A DNA stretch of 64,000 bases. Origin: Closterium sp. NIES-65. Lineage: Eukaryota; Streptophyta; Zygnematophyceae; Desmidiales; Closteriaceae. The stretch lies in the NCBI GenBank assembly GCA_948144175.1, contig CANXME010002549.1, forward strand, positions 682,001-746,000. Direction: 5' to 3'. The stretch's first letter is position 1. Each line of letters begins with the position of its first letter. This document shows positions 51,075-61,685 of the stretch, piece after piece. Both the position numbers and the translations under genes were made by a program. The notes beneath the pieces are model-generated. The model saw nothing but the letters and a program-made list of their open reading frames with translations, was not told the DNA's origin and made no database searches.

Positions 51075-53260
51075 AGGGTCCGCAGCCTGTCCGGTCACAG
51101 CCACAGCTACAGCCTGCCTCCCCTTTGCCTGCTCCTTCTCCCTACGCTGGTCCGACTGGAGGTCTTACTGAGCGTCGTGAGCCTGCGTCTCGTCCTGTGT
51201 CGCCTGTTCGTACTGAGCGCGCTAGTGGTCGCGGGTCGCGTCAGCGTCCTCCTCCTGTCCCTGGCACACACCGGATGTCACTGCGTCCGTCCACTGCTCC
51301 TCTGCGTGCCCCTTTGACTTCTCCTCCTGCTTCCTCTCTTCCTGCTCTTGCCGACCCGGAGTCAGACTCTCTTCGTGCTGCCAGTCCTACTGTCACGCGT
51401 CTCCTGGCTACTGCTTTCACTGACCCCTCCTTCGAGTCGTCTGCTGCGTCTGCCCTTGTCACTGAGCTTGTCGACTTTGCTGCGCGCTGTCGTCTAGACT
51501 ACGCTGCTCGTCTTGTCACTGAGTCTGAGTCCGCCTGTCCTCCGTCCGTCGGGGGTGAGTGTGCCCTTGGCACGGACGTCCTTGAGGACAGGCAGGAGGA
51601 GTTCCAGTGTCTGGCCGCCGCTTCACCTCGTCTCGCGTCTGTACTGCTAGCCCCTGAGGGAGACCCGGATGCACCAGACATCCCGACTCCGCGCTCTTAC
51701 GCGGAGGCGATAGAGGGTCCCTACTCCTCTCAGTGGCAGGCAGCTATGGATGCAGAGATGGCTTCGTGGAAGTCCACAGGCACCTACGTTGACGCTGTTC
51801 CCCCTCCTGGGGCGAACATCGTCAGTGGCATGTGGATTTTCAGGGTGAAGCGGCCGCCGGGTTCTCCGCCTGTCTTCAAGGCGCGTTACGTGGCTCGTGG
51901 CTTCAGTCAGCGGCAGGGGGTTGACTACTTTCAGACCTTCTCCCCCACCCCGAAGATGACCACTCTTCGGGTTCTGCTGCACGTTGCTGCTCACCGTGAC
52001 TACGAGCTCCACTCTCTCGACTTCAGCACAACTTTCTTACAGGGCAGCCTGCACGAGGAGATCTGGCTGCGTCGCCCACCTGGCTTCACTGGGTCTTTCC
52101 CTCCTGGTACCCAGTGGAGTCTCCGGCGTCCAGTCTACGGTCTCCGCCAGGCGCCACGTGAGTGGCACGACACACTGAGGACTACGCTCGCGGCACTTGG
52201 GTTTGCTCCTTCCACTGCCAACCCGTCGCTGTTTCTGCGCACCGACACCTCTCTGCCGCCGTTCTACATCCTCGTGTACGTCGACGACTTGGTCTTTGCC
52301 ACAGCTGACACTGCTGGACTCGCCTACGTGAAGTCCGAGCTGCAGAAGAGACACACGTGCACTGACCTGGGTGAACTGCGCAGCTACCTTGGCTTGCAGA
52401 TCACCCGGGACAGAGCACGCCGCACCATTACCCTGACTCAGTCACACATGGTGCAGCAGGTCCTTCAGTGCTTCGGCTTCACGTACTCCTCGCCTCAGGC
52501 CACTCCTCTGCCTACTCGCCACTCGCTCTCAGCTCTGCCTTCGGATGAGTCCGTAGAGTCGAGTGGCCCGTTTGCAGAGCTTGTTGGCTGCCTCATGTAC
52601 CTGATGACCTGCACACGACCTGACCTCGCATACCCTCTTAGCATTCTTGCACGCTTTGTTGCTCCTGGGAGACACCGACCAGAGCACATGGCTGCAGCGA
52701 AGAGGGTTTTGCGCTACTTGTGCAGTACGTCGGGCATGGGGCTAGTGCTTGGAGGGCGCAGTCTAGTGGTCCTCACTGGGCACGCAGACGCTTCTTGGGC
52801 TGACGACCAGGCTACGCAGCGGTCGTCACAGGGTTACACCTTCAGCCTTGGTTCCGGCTCTGTCTCGTGGCGGGCTACCCGCTCGTCTTCTGTTCTCGGC
52901 TCCAGTTGTGAGGCTGAGATCTACGGTGGGGCTATGGCTGCACAGGAGTTACGCTGGCTCACCTACCTGCTGACCGACCTTGGAGAGCAGCCTCGTTCTC
53001 CTCCAGTCCTGTACGTAGACAACAAGGCCATGCTGGCCTTGTGTCGAGAGCAGCGACTAAAGCACAGAACGAAGCACATTGCTCTTCGCTACTTTCTTGC
53101 TCGTGAGCTACAGCATCGTGGACAGCTGCGACTTGCGTACGTGGCCTCTGAGGCCAACACTGCTGATGTCTTCACCAAGGCACTTGCGCCTTGTGATCAT
53201 CAGCGTTGCTGCACGCAGTTGGGTCTTGTGCCTGTCTTGCCTCACTTGCTCTCCTCTTGA
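50795..53260 (+). CDS. Copia linker end, reverse transcriptase and RNase H (element N)
   Basis: Continues the polyprotein in the +1/-1 shifted frame (open from 50696, but homologous only from about 50795: GAGAAESESSPGAGPAEGVG). Contains RPYFVPLLQQVLGL, the pre-RT segment, RT with MWIFRVKR, PKMTTLRVLLHVAA, LDFSTTFLQGSL and catalytic YVDDLVF (YVDD at 52277-52288), then RNase H with ADASWADD, SCEAEIYGG, YVDNKAM and ANTADVFTK. It ends at TGA 53258-53260. All expected catalytic acids are present. Other copies read through the linker in one frame, so the shift is probably a mutation rather than programmed frameshifting. Confidence 0.93.
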   Translation, partial: AGAAESESSPGAGPAEGVGAEPAVGGPTDSAPGAAAGGSGASGGAAGGAAGVGAPAGAAGAVPAVSSVAARPRPYFVPLLQQVLGLTPPPPPLEGPQPVRSQPQLQPASPLPAPSPYAGPTGGLTERREPASRPVSPVRTERASGRGSRQRPPPVPGTHRMSLRPSTAPLRAPLTSPPASSLPALADPESDSLRAASPTVTRLLATAFTDPSFESSAASALVTELVDFAARCRLDYAARLVTESESACPPSVGGECALGTDVLEDRQEEFQCLAAASPRLASVLLAPEGDPDAPDIPTPRSYAEAIEGPYSSQWQAAMDAEMASWKSTGTYVDAVPPPGANIVSGMWIFRVKRPPGSPPVFKARYVARGFSQRQGVDYFQTFSPTPKMTTLRVLLHVAAHRDYELHSLDFSTTFLQGSLHEEIWLRRPPGFTGSFPPGTQWSLRRPVYGLRQAPREWHDTLRTTLAALGFAPSTANPSLFLRTDTSLPPFYILVYVDDLVFATADTAGLAYVKSELQKRHTCTDLGELRSYLGLQITRDRARRTITLTQSHMVQQVLQCFGFTYSSPQATPLPTRHSLSALPSDESVESSGPFAELVGCLMYLMTCTRPDLAYPLSILARFVAPGRHRPEHMAAAKRVLRYLCSTSGMGLVLGGRSLVVLTGHADASWADDQATQRSSQGYTFSLGSGSVSWRATRSSSVLGSSCEAEIYGGAMAAQELRWLTYLLTDLGEQPRSPPVLYVDNKAMLALCREQRLKHRTKHIALRYFLARELQHRGQLRLAYVASEANTADVFTKALAPCDHQRCCTQLGLVPVLPHLLSS

Positions 53261-53457
53261 CCTTGCTTGTAACTTCGCATATATATACTCTTGCTCTTGT
53301 GTATCTCTATATATGATCTTGCATGTGAACTGGCCTTGTGGCCTTTGAACTTGTGCTCGGAATGCGTGGTGACTTTGTGATCCACCCTGAGCTTTGCTTT
53401 GCTTTGCTTGACTGGTCTTGTGACCCCTTGTTCTCCCCCACTTTGCCTATGGGGGTG

Positions 53458-53588
53458 TGTCAGAACATATAGCTTACTTGTTTGTGTAGGCTATAGTGGG
53501 GTATCCCATAGGGGGTACAGCACATTAGGGTTTCCGATTTGTATTCACTTCACTTCATAGTCATTCATCCTCGTTCTTTGTTTTCACA
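53458..53588 (+). repeat. 3' LTR of element N
   Basis: 131 bp after PPT CCTATGGGGGTG; followed by the CAACC duplication. Confidence 0.95.
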
Positions 53589-53600
53589 CAACCTACTTGA

Positions 53601-53634
<34 letters not shown>

Positions 53635-54247
53635 CACCTCGGAAAGGGATGCGACTCGGGAGGCACCAACCCTAAAAACAATGCCCATCCCCATGTTTAG
53701 GGTTGACCCCTCTCGAAAATGCATCCAGGTTCCCTAGGTGTTTTATTTTTTTCTGCCATGCCCGAATAGGTCTCAGTAGCGTCGTCTAGTGCTTTCGGTA
53801 GCGTTGTTTAACGGTCGGTTGAGCTACTGAGCACTACCAAGTGAATTATATGGGCTTCATTCTCTTACTACATTAATTTCCGTACCTATATCCAAGTCGG
53901 AAGGGTAAACTGGATGGTTTTGTTTTTGTCACTTCCTAATGAATTCGACCAGCGTGAGAAATGTGACTAAATAGCGACGACTAATCAACGTTGAGAGAGT
54001 CCAGGTTGATTACACCTGAAAAAACGCTCAGAAAAAATATGAGTATCGAAGATAATGGTAGGAAATTCTCTCTCCCCCTTGGCTCGCTTGGCAAAATTGC
54101 CGGAAGAGGTGCACGTGTGTGAAGTCTGCAACATTTGAGCAGGTGCTGACTGGGATTCTTGACTGTACGTCACATTCTCGGAACTTTTCAGCAACGATCC
54201 TCTTTGTTTTAGCATCGATTTACATGGCCAGGGTGAAATCTACATTC
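53589..54247. other. Spacer with A31 run and CCCTAAA hairpin, copy 3
   Basis: Contains 31 consecutive A (53602-53632), possibly a retroposed poly(A) tail, and an imperfect hairpin at 53654-53716 (GGCACCAACCCTAAAAACA / TGTTTAGGGTTGACCCCTC). No gene detected. It ends with CATTC (54243-54247), the left target duplication of the M-L composite. Confidence 0.55.
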
Positions 54248-54380
54248 TATCAGAACATTATAGCTTATACATTTGTGTAGGCTATAGTGGGGTATCCCAT
54301 AGGGGGTACAACCCAATTAGGGTTAGTACTTGTACTCACTCATTTCATAGTTGATTCATTCTCTCGTTCTCATTCTCACA
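54248..54380 (+). repeat. 5' LTR of element M
   Basis: 133 bp; begins TATCAG (G to A change in the usual TG end) and ends TCTCACA. PBS TGGAATCAGAGC follows at 54381-54392. Confidence 0.92.
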
Positions 54381-54479
54381 TGGAATCAGAGCAGGTCCCC
54401 TCCTAGGGACTGTTCCTAGGGCCAACCGAAGCGCGCCTCGAGTCGCGCTCTCCCCTTTTTTTTATTAGCGGCCCGTCGT

Positions 54480-55360
54480 GCCGCCCTTACGGTCGCGTCG
54501 AGCCGCCCTAGCGGCCCCGCCGCCCTACCTAGCGGCCCCGCCGCCCTACCTAGCGGCCCCGCCGCCCTACCTCGCGGCCTCGCCGCCCCATTGCGCGGCC
54601 CCGCCGCCCTACCTAGCGGCCCCGGCCGCCCTTACTTGCGGCCCCGCCCCCCCCATCGCGCGGCCCCGCCGCCCCATCGCGGCCCCGCCGCCCCATCGCG
54701 CGGCCCCGCCGCCCTACCTAGCAGCCCCGCCGCCCTTCCTCGCGGCCCCGCCGCCCCATCGCGCGGCCCCGCCGCCCTACCTAGCGGCCCCGCCGCCCTT
54801 CCTCGCGGCCCCGCCGCCCCATGGCGCGGCCCCGCCACTCTACCTCGCGGCCCCGCCGCCCTACCTCGCGGCCCCGCCACTCTACCACGCGGCCCCGCCG
54901 CCCTATCTCGCGGCCCCGCCGCCCTACCCAGCGGCCCCGCCGCCCTTCTACAGCGGCCCCGCCGCTCCTCTACAGCGGCCCCACCGCCCTACCCAGCAGC
55001 CCCGCCGTCCTTCTACAGCGGCCCCGCCGCTTCTCTGCAGCGGCCCCGCCGCCCTATCTAGCGGCCCCGCCGCCCTCTCTGCAGCGGCCCCGCCGCTCCT
55101 CTGCAGCGGCCCCGCCGCCCTACTTCAGCGGCCCAGCCGAGCCGCCTAGCAGCAGAGCAGCCGAGCCGCCCAGCAGCAGAGCAGCCGAGCCGCCCCGCCG
55201 CCGAGCCGCGCTGCAACCGAGCCGCCCGGCCGCCCACCAGCCGAGCCGCCGTGCAGCCGACCGCCCAGCCGCCAAGCCGCCCAGCTGCCGTGCCGCCCAG
55301 CCACCGAGCCGCCCAGCTGCCGAGCCGCCCTGCAGCCGAGCCGCCCGAGCAGCTCTGTCC
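54480..55360 (+). repeat. GC-rich leader minisatellite of element M
   Basis: Tandem CGGCCCCGCCGCCCTACCTAG-like units (about 54510-55130), then GCCGAGCCGCCC-type units up to 55350. It precedes the gag ATG at 55429. Confidence 0.85.
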
Positions 55361-55428
55361 GGTGAGCACAGACCCTCTGTCACTGCGTGCCCTTCCCCTA
55401 CTGCTTGCACTGCTGGTCTCCTACTGTC

Positions 55429-56541
55429 ATGGCTACCCCTAGTGTCCTCTCTTTTGACGCTGAGGGTCGGGCCATTGACTTTGAGGTCTGGGTAGATGAC
55501 CTACAGCTGTTCTTACAGTGCGATAGGGCGGACGGCCTCTCTCTCTTTGACCTCACCTCTGGCGCTTCCCCTGCCCCTGCTGCTGATGCTCACGCCACTG
55601 TTCGCTCCCAATGGGCCACGCGCGATGCTGCTGCACGTCTTGCTGTGCGTCGCCACCTCCCTACCTCCGAGCGTGCGCACTTTAGTGAGTACAAGAGTGC
55701 TCAGACCTTGTACGACACTGTAGTCGCGCGCTACTCCTCCCCTTCCACTGCTGCACTGAGCCGTCTCATGCTGCCGTACCTCTTCCCTGACCTTGCTGCC
55801 TTTCCCATCGTTGCTGACCTCATTACGCACCTCCGCACTAGTGACACTCGCTACCGCGCTGCACTTCCTGCTGACTTCTGCACCGCGAACCCCCCCCCCA
55901 TGTACATCACTCTGTACTTCCTAGTCACTCGCCTCCCTGACTCCCTTCGAGTAGTCAGGGACCACTTTCTCTCAGTCTGTCCCACCACACTCACTATAGA
56001 CCTCCTCGAGAAGGCCCTCCTCGCGATAGAGAAGAGCATAGTCGCTGTAGGAGCCTCTCGAGGTGACCCGCGCACCCCCATCTTTGAGGGGTGTTCTCCC
56101 TCCCCCCTGCTGCCCTCTGTTGCCTCTGCTGCTGTGGCCGACCTCCTTGGTCTTGAGTCTGTCGGCGCGGCGTCCGCCCCTAGCAGGAGACGCCGCTCTG
56201 GCAAGGGCAAGGGGGGCAAGGGAGCTGGAGGAGCGGGCGGTGGAGGTGGAGGTGGAGGCAGTGGGGGGAGTGGGGGTGGCGGTGGAGGTGGAGGTGGGGG
56301 TGGGGGGGTCGGTGGCGACAGTGGAGGCGGAGGCGGCGGCGGCGGTGGCAATGGGAGCGGAGGTGGCGGAGGAGGCGGCGGTGGAGGCGGCGGTGGAGGC
56401 GGCGGCGGCAGTGGAGGCAGCGGAGGCGGTGGAGGCGGTGGGGGTGGCGGTGGAGCTGGTCGCGGGTCTTCGCAGAGGAGTGGCTCAGGTGGTGGCTCGC
56501 ACCAACAGCAGCAGCGTGGTCGTGCGACCCTGTCCCCTTAG
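55429..56541 (+). pseudogene. Copia Gag (element M), premature stop
   Basis: Gag from ATG 55429 (MATPSVLSFDAEGRAIDF), homologous to N Gag, with TRDAAARLAVRRHLPTSERA, MYITLYFLVTRLPDSLRVV and a Gly-rich tract longer than in N. It stops at TAG 56539-56541, just before KLREWY, where N continues with QLREWY. The UBN2-like body is intact, so a shell-forming Gag could still be made, but no fused Pol. Confidence 0.9.
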
Positions 56542-57315
56542 AAGCTCCGTGAGTGGTACACTACACGCCAGCGGGGTGGGGGTTTTGGTCCGTGCACCTA
56601 CGTCCTGCGCACCGGCGACCGTGCGGGTGAGCAGTGTGGGGCTCCGCACCCCACCCCGCGCTGCTTTGGCCGCCTGACGGACGCGTGGCGGCACCAGTTC
56701 CCGGAGGCCTCAGAGATCCCTCGCTGGGACGAGCTATCTAGGGCGGGGGTTGCCATCTTTGATCTTGACTTTGATGCTATTCTCTCTGCCATGTATGCTG
56801 TGTCTCTTAGTGATGAGGTTGACTGATACCGGTGTTTCCAGCCGGATCGGGACATTGAGACTGCTGCTCTAGGTACAGGTGCGGCTACTGCCCTAGGTGC
56901 TTACGACGTTGCTCCTCTAGGTGGTGGTGTGTCTGCGTCCTCAGGTACTGGTGAGTCTGCGTTCTCAGGTACTACGTCGGCTTCGGCCTCCCTCACCTTC
57001 ACTCTTGACTCTGGGGCGTCTCGCTCCTTCTTTCGGGACCGCACCACACTCACGCCGCTTAGTCGGCCGGTTGCGGTGTCTCTGGCTGACCCCTCTGGGG
57101 GTCCGGTCCTGTCTCGCTTCTCCACAGTCCTCCCGTGTCCGGCGGCTCCCTCTGGCACCCTGTCTGGTCTCTACCTCCCCTCGTTCTCGACGAACCTGGT
57201 GAGTGGTGCTGACCTACAGGATGCGGGTGTCCACCAGTTCACTCCTGCGCGTCGGCGAGTGACCCACTGTACAGAGGCTGGCACAGGCCGACACCTGGCT
57301 ACAATCACCCGTTAG
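56542..57315 (+). pseudogene. Copia Gag C-terminus and protease (element M)
   Basis: Continues the frame after the Gag stop: LREWYTTRQRGG, a Cys/His segment, FDLDFDAILSAMYAV, a TGA at 56824-56826, then protease with LDSGASRSFFRD and VSGADLQDAGVHQF. TAG at 57313-57315 replaces an Arg-type codon before the GSSLYTLT region. Inactive as part of a polyprotein. Confidence 0.87.
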
Positions 57316-58455
57316 CCAGGGTCGAGCCTGTACACTCTGACCACTGCGTCTCCTCCAACTGCTGAGTCTGGTAGGGTAGCTGCGTCGGGTCAGGTGTTTG
57401 CTGCGGCGTCCAGGTCTGGTCCTGAGTCTGCCCCCTGTTCGTGTCGTCTCCTGTCTCACGAGACTCTCCTCTGGCACCACCGCCTTGGCCACCCCTGTCT
57501 GCTTCGGCTGAGAGGTATGGCCTCCCGTCTTCTTGTGTCTGGTCTCCCCCGGTCCCTCCCTCCCCTTCCTCAGGGCCCTGGCCCTGCCTGTGTCCCCTGT
57601 GTCGAGGGGCACCAGCGTGCTGCCCCTCACTCCTCCCAGTTTCCTCCGACAGAGGCCCCGTTGCAGACGCTTCACATGGACGTGTGGGGCCCGGCCCGCG
57701 TTTGTGGACAGGGTCACGAGCGCTACTTCCTGCTCGTTGTTGACGACTACTCGCGTTACACCACAGTCTTCCCCTTGCGCAGCAAGGGTGATGTCACTGA
57801 GGTGCTGATCGACTGGATCCGCGCAGCTCGTCTCCAGCTCAGGCAGAGCTTCGGCTCAGACTTTCCTGTTCTGCGTCTGCACTCGGACAGAGGCGGAGAG
57901 TTCTCCTCTGGCCTTCTGCGTGCCTACTGTTGTGCACGGGGTATCCGTCAGACCTTCACGCTTCCGGACTCACCGCAGCAAAATGGGATTGCTGAGCGCC
58001 GCATTGGCATGGTCATGGACGTCGCTCGTACGTCTATGATGCATGCAGCTGCCCCCCATTTTCTGTGGCCGTTTGTGGTGAGGTACGCGGCGCATCAGAT
58101 CAACCTCCACCCTAGGGTCTCCACGCCGGAGACCTCCCCAGCCTTGCTGTGGACCGGGAAGGTTGGCAATGTGTCTGCGTTCCGGGTCTGAGGATCTCGA
58201 GCGTTTGTCCGCGACGTGTCTGCGGACAAGCTATCCCCTCGTGCTGCTCCTTGCATCTTCCTGGGGTTCCCCCCTGACGCGCCTGGGTGGCAGTTCTACC
58301 ACCCCACCTCTCGACGTGTTCTGTCCTCCCAGGACGTCACGTTTGACGAGCCGGTCCCCTACCGCACTCCGTCCCCCCCCCCACCCCCACTCTTCCTGGT
58401 ACCACGTCCCCCCTAGGTAGACCCCCTCCCCCCTCTGGGTCCTGCCCCTTCAGGT
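57316..58455 (+). pseudogene. Copia integrase (element M)
   Basis: Open for 265 codons from 57394: HHCC domain WHHRLGHPCLLRL..CVPCVEG, core HMDVWGP, HSDRGGEFSSG and QQNGIAERR, then AAHQINLHP. TGA at 58189-58191 replaces the Trp of VWGS (the same change as in element F). The C-terminal part (SADKLSPRA, FLGFPPDAPGW) follows, and a small deletion removes the YYRLF block present in relatives. The catalytic triad is intact. Confidence 0.87.
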
Positions 58456-59187
58456 GTGTCCCAGGTAGACGTAGTCGAGCCTGTCGAGGTCACTGGTGAC
58501 TCTGGTGCTACTGAGGGTGCTGAGGCTGGGGGTGCTGAGCCTGGGAGTGCTGGACCCGGGGGTGTGGAGCCTAGGGGTGCTGAGCCTGGGGGTGCTACGT
58601 CTGGGGGTGCTGAGCCTAGGGGTTCTACGTCTGGGGGTGCTGAGCCTGGGGGTGTTACGCCTGGGGGTGCTGAGCCTAGGGGTGCTACGCCAGGGGGTGC
58701 TGAGCCTTGAGGTGCTCCGCCTGGAGGTTCTCCGAGTGCTTCGTCTTGCCGAGAGCCACTCTCTCCACAGGAGCTGCGTGAGTGGTTTGCCCGGCATTGG
58801 CGTCGTACTGCTGGTGCTGGAGGTTCTTCGGCTGCTGAGGGTGCTGCGGTCGCGGGTCCCGGAGGTGCTCGTACTGGGAGCACTGGAGCTGCTGGACCTG
58901 CGGGGTCGACTGGAGCTGGTGCTGCTGAGAGTGTTGGCGCTGAGACTACCGCTGGCGGTCCTGCTGGGGGTGCTCCTGGTGCTGCTGGAGGTTCTAGAGC
59001 TACTGGTGGTGCTGCTGGAGCGGGTGCTCCTGCTGAGGGTTCTGGTGCTGTCCCTGCTGCTTCTGGCGTCGCCACGCGGCCTCGACCGTACTTCGTTCCA
59101 CTCCTGCAGCAGGTTCTTGGTCTTCCACCTTCTACTGGTCCTCCTCCTCCCTTAGAGTGTCCACAGCCTGTCCCGTCCCAGCTACAG
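58456..59187 (+). pseudogene. Copia IN-RT linker (element M)
   Basis: VSQVDVVEPVEVTGDSG followed by GAEPGG/GATSGG-type pentads, a TGA at 58708-58710, the LSPQELREWFARHW block, Gly/Ala-rich repeats and RPYFVPLLQQVLGL. A second stop (TAG near 59153) precedes the RT frame. Confidence 0.8.
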
Positions 59188-61340
59188 TTGCAGCCTACCT
59201 CCCCTTTGCCTGCTCCTTCTCCCTACACTGGTCCTACTGGAGGTCTTGCTGAGCGTCGTCAGCCTGCGTCTCGCCCTGCGTCGCCTGTCCGTGCTACTCG
59301 CACTAGTGGGCGCGGTTCGCGTCAGCGTCCTCCTCCTATCCCTGGCACGCACCGGATGTCTCTGCGTCCGTCCACTGCTCCTCTACTTGCCCCTTTGCCT
59401 TCTCCTCCTGAGTCCTCTCTTCCTGCTCTTGCCGACCCGGAGTCAGACTCTCTTCGTGCTGCCAGTCCTACTGTCACGCGTCTCCTTGCTACTATTGTCA
59501 CTGGCCCTTCTTTCGAGTCCCCTGCTGCGTCTGCCCTAGTTGCTGAGCTTGTCGACTTTGCTGCTCACTGTCGCCTAGACTACGCTGCTAGTCTTGTCGC
59601 TGAGTCTGAGTCTGTCTGTCCTCCGTCCGTCGGGGGTGAGTGTGCTCTTGGCACGGACGTCCTTGAGGACAGGCAGGAGGAGTTCCAGTGTCAGGCAGCT
59701 GCTTCACCTCATCTCGTGTCCGTACTGCTTACCCCTGAGGGAGACCCGGATGCACTTGACATCCCGACTCCGCACTCTTACACGGAGGCGATAGAGGGTC
59801 CCTACTCCTCTCTGTGGCAGGCAACTATGGAAACAGAGATGGCTTCCTGGAAGTCCACAGGCACCTACGTTGACGCTGTCCCCCCTCCTGGGGCGAACAT
59901 CGTCAGTGGCATGTGGATTTTAAGGGTGAAGCGGCCGCCGGGTTCTCCGCCTGTCTTCAAGGCGCGTTACGTGGGTCGTGGCTTCAGTCAGCGGCAGGGA
60001 GTTGACTACTTTCAGACCTTCTCCCCCACCCCGAAGATGACCACTCTTCGGGTACTGCTGCACGTTGCTGCTCATCGTGACTACGAGCTGCACTCTCTTG
60101 ACTTCAGCACAACTTTCTTGCTGGGCAGCCTGCACGAGGAGATCTTGCTGCGTCGCTCACCTGGCTTCACTGGGTCTTTCCCTCCTGGTACCCAGTGGAG
60201 TCTCCGGCGTCCAGTCTACAGTCTCCGCCAGGCGCCACGTGAGTGGCACGACACGCTGAGGACTACGCTTGCGGCTCTTGGGTTTGCTCCTTCTACTGCC
60301 GACCCGTCGCTGTTTCTGCGCACCAACACCTCTCTGCCGCCGTTCTACATCCTCGTGTACGTCGACGACTTGGTCTTTGCCACAGCTCACACTGCTGGAC
60401 TCGCCTACGTGAAGTCCGAGCTGCAGAAGAGATACACGTGCACAGACCTTGGTGAACTGCGCAGCTACCTTGGCTTGCAGATCACCCGGGACAGAACACG
60501 CCGCACCATTACCCTGACTCAGTCACACATGGTGCAGCAGGTCCTTCAGTGCTTCGGCTTCACGTACTCCTCGCCTCAGGCCACTCCTCTGCCTACTCGC
60601 CACTCGCTCTCAGCTCTGCCTTCGGATGAGTCCGTAGAGTCGAGTGGCCCGTACCCAGAGCTTGTTGGCTGCCTCATGTACCTGGTGACCTGCACACGAC
60701 CTGACCTTGCATACCCTCTTAGCATTCTCACACGCTATGTTGCTCCTGGGAGACACCGACCAGAGCACATGGCTGCAGCGAAGAGGGTGTTGCGCTACCT
60801 GTGCAGTACGTCGGGCATGGGGCTAGTTCTTGGAGGGCGGAGTCCAGTGGTCCTCACTGGGCACGCGGACGCTTCTTGGGCTGACGACCAGGCTACGCAG
60901 CGGTCGTCACAGGGTTACACCTTCAGCCTTGGTTCCGGCTCTGTTTTGTGGCGGGCTACTCGCTCGTCTTCTGTTCTTGGCTCCAGTTGTGAGGCTGAGA
61001 TCTACGCCGGGGCCATGGCTGCACAGGAGCTTCGCTGGCTCACCTACCTGCTGACCGACCTTGGAGAGCCGCCTCGTTCTCCTCCAGTGCTCTCGTAGAC
61101 AACAAGGCCATGCTGGCCTTGTGTCGAGAGCAGAGATTGGAGCACAGAACAAAGCACATTGCTCTCCGCTACTTCCTTGCTCGTGAGCTACACCAGCGTG
61201 GACAGTTGCGGCTTGCGTACGTGGCCTCAGAGGCCAACACTGCTGATGTCTTCACCAAGGCACTTCCGCCTTGTGATCATCAGCGCTTCTACATTCAGCT
61301 GGGTCTTGTGCCCGTCTTGCCTCACTTGCTCTCCTCTTGA
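59188..61340 (+). pseudogene. Copia reverse transcriptase and RNase H (element M)
   Basis: Open 636 codons (59188-61098): pre-RT segment, PKMTTLRVLLHVAA, LDFSTTFLLGSL, RPVYSLRQAPREW, YVDDLVF (near 60358), and RNase H ADASWADD and SCEAEIYAG. A 2-base deletion near 61090-61096 (LYVDN region) shifts the frame; the rest (MLALCREQ, ANTADVFTK) continues at 61110-61340. The RNase H third acidic residue falls at the break. Confidence 0.9.
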
Positions 61341-61552
61341 CCTTGCTTGTACTCTCACATATATATATACCTGCTCTTGCTTGTCTAGCTTTTTATATAT
61401 GTGTGTACTCTTGCATGTGAACTGGCCGTGTGGCCTTGACCCTGTGCTCGGACTGTGTGGTGACTTTGTGATCCACCCTGAGCTTGCTTTGCTTTGCTTT
61501 ACTTGACTGGTCTTGTGACCCCTTGTTCTCCCCCACTTTGCCTATGGGGGTG

Positions 61553-61685
61553 TGTCAGAATGCTATAGAGCTTATACATTTGTGTAGGCTATAGTGGGGT
61601 ATCCCATAGGGGGTACAACCCAATTAGGGTTAGTACTTGTACTCACTCATTTCATAGTTGATTCATTCTCTTGTTCTCATTCTCA
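61553..61685 (+). repeat. 3' LTR of element M (lacks terminal CA)
   Basis: Matches 54248-54380 but has a 2-base insertion near the start and ends ATTCTCA, lacking the last CA. It joins directly to L sequence at 61686. Confidence 0.9.

Larger units (their letters stand above)
46293..53588 (+). mobile_element. Copia element N, near-intact (7.3 kb)
   Basis: Full-length LTR retrotransposon with 131-bp LTRs (two differences), an exact CAACC target duplication (46288-46292, 53589-53593), PBS variant TGGAATCAGAGC (46424-46435), leader minisatellite, and gag-protease-integrase-linker-RT-RNase H broken by a single frameshift near 50790. It is the best preserved and probably one of the youngest copies here. 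Confidence 0.96.

Noticed and set aside
53602-53632. Poly(A) tail of a LINE or processed pseudogene
   Set aside because: No upstream RT, ORF or target duplication could be linked to the A31 run; possible but unsupported.
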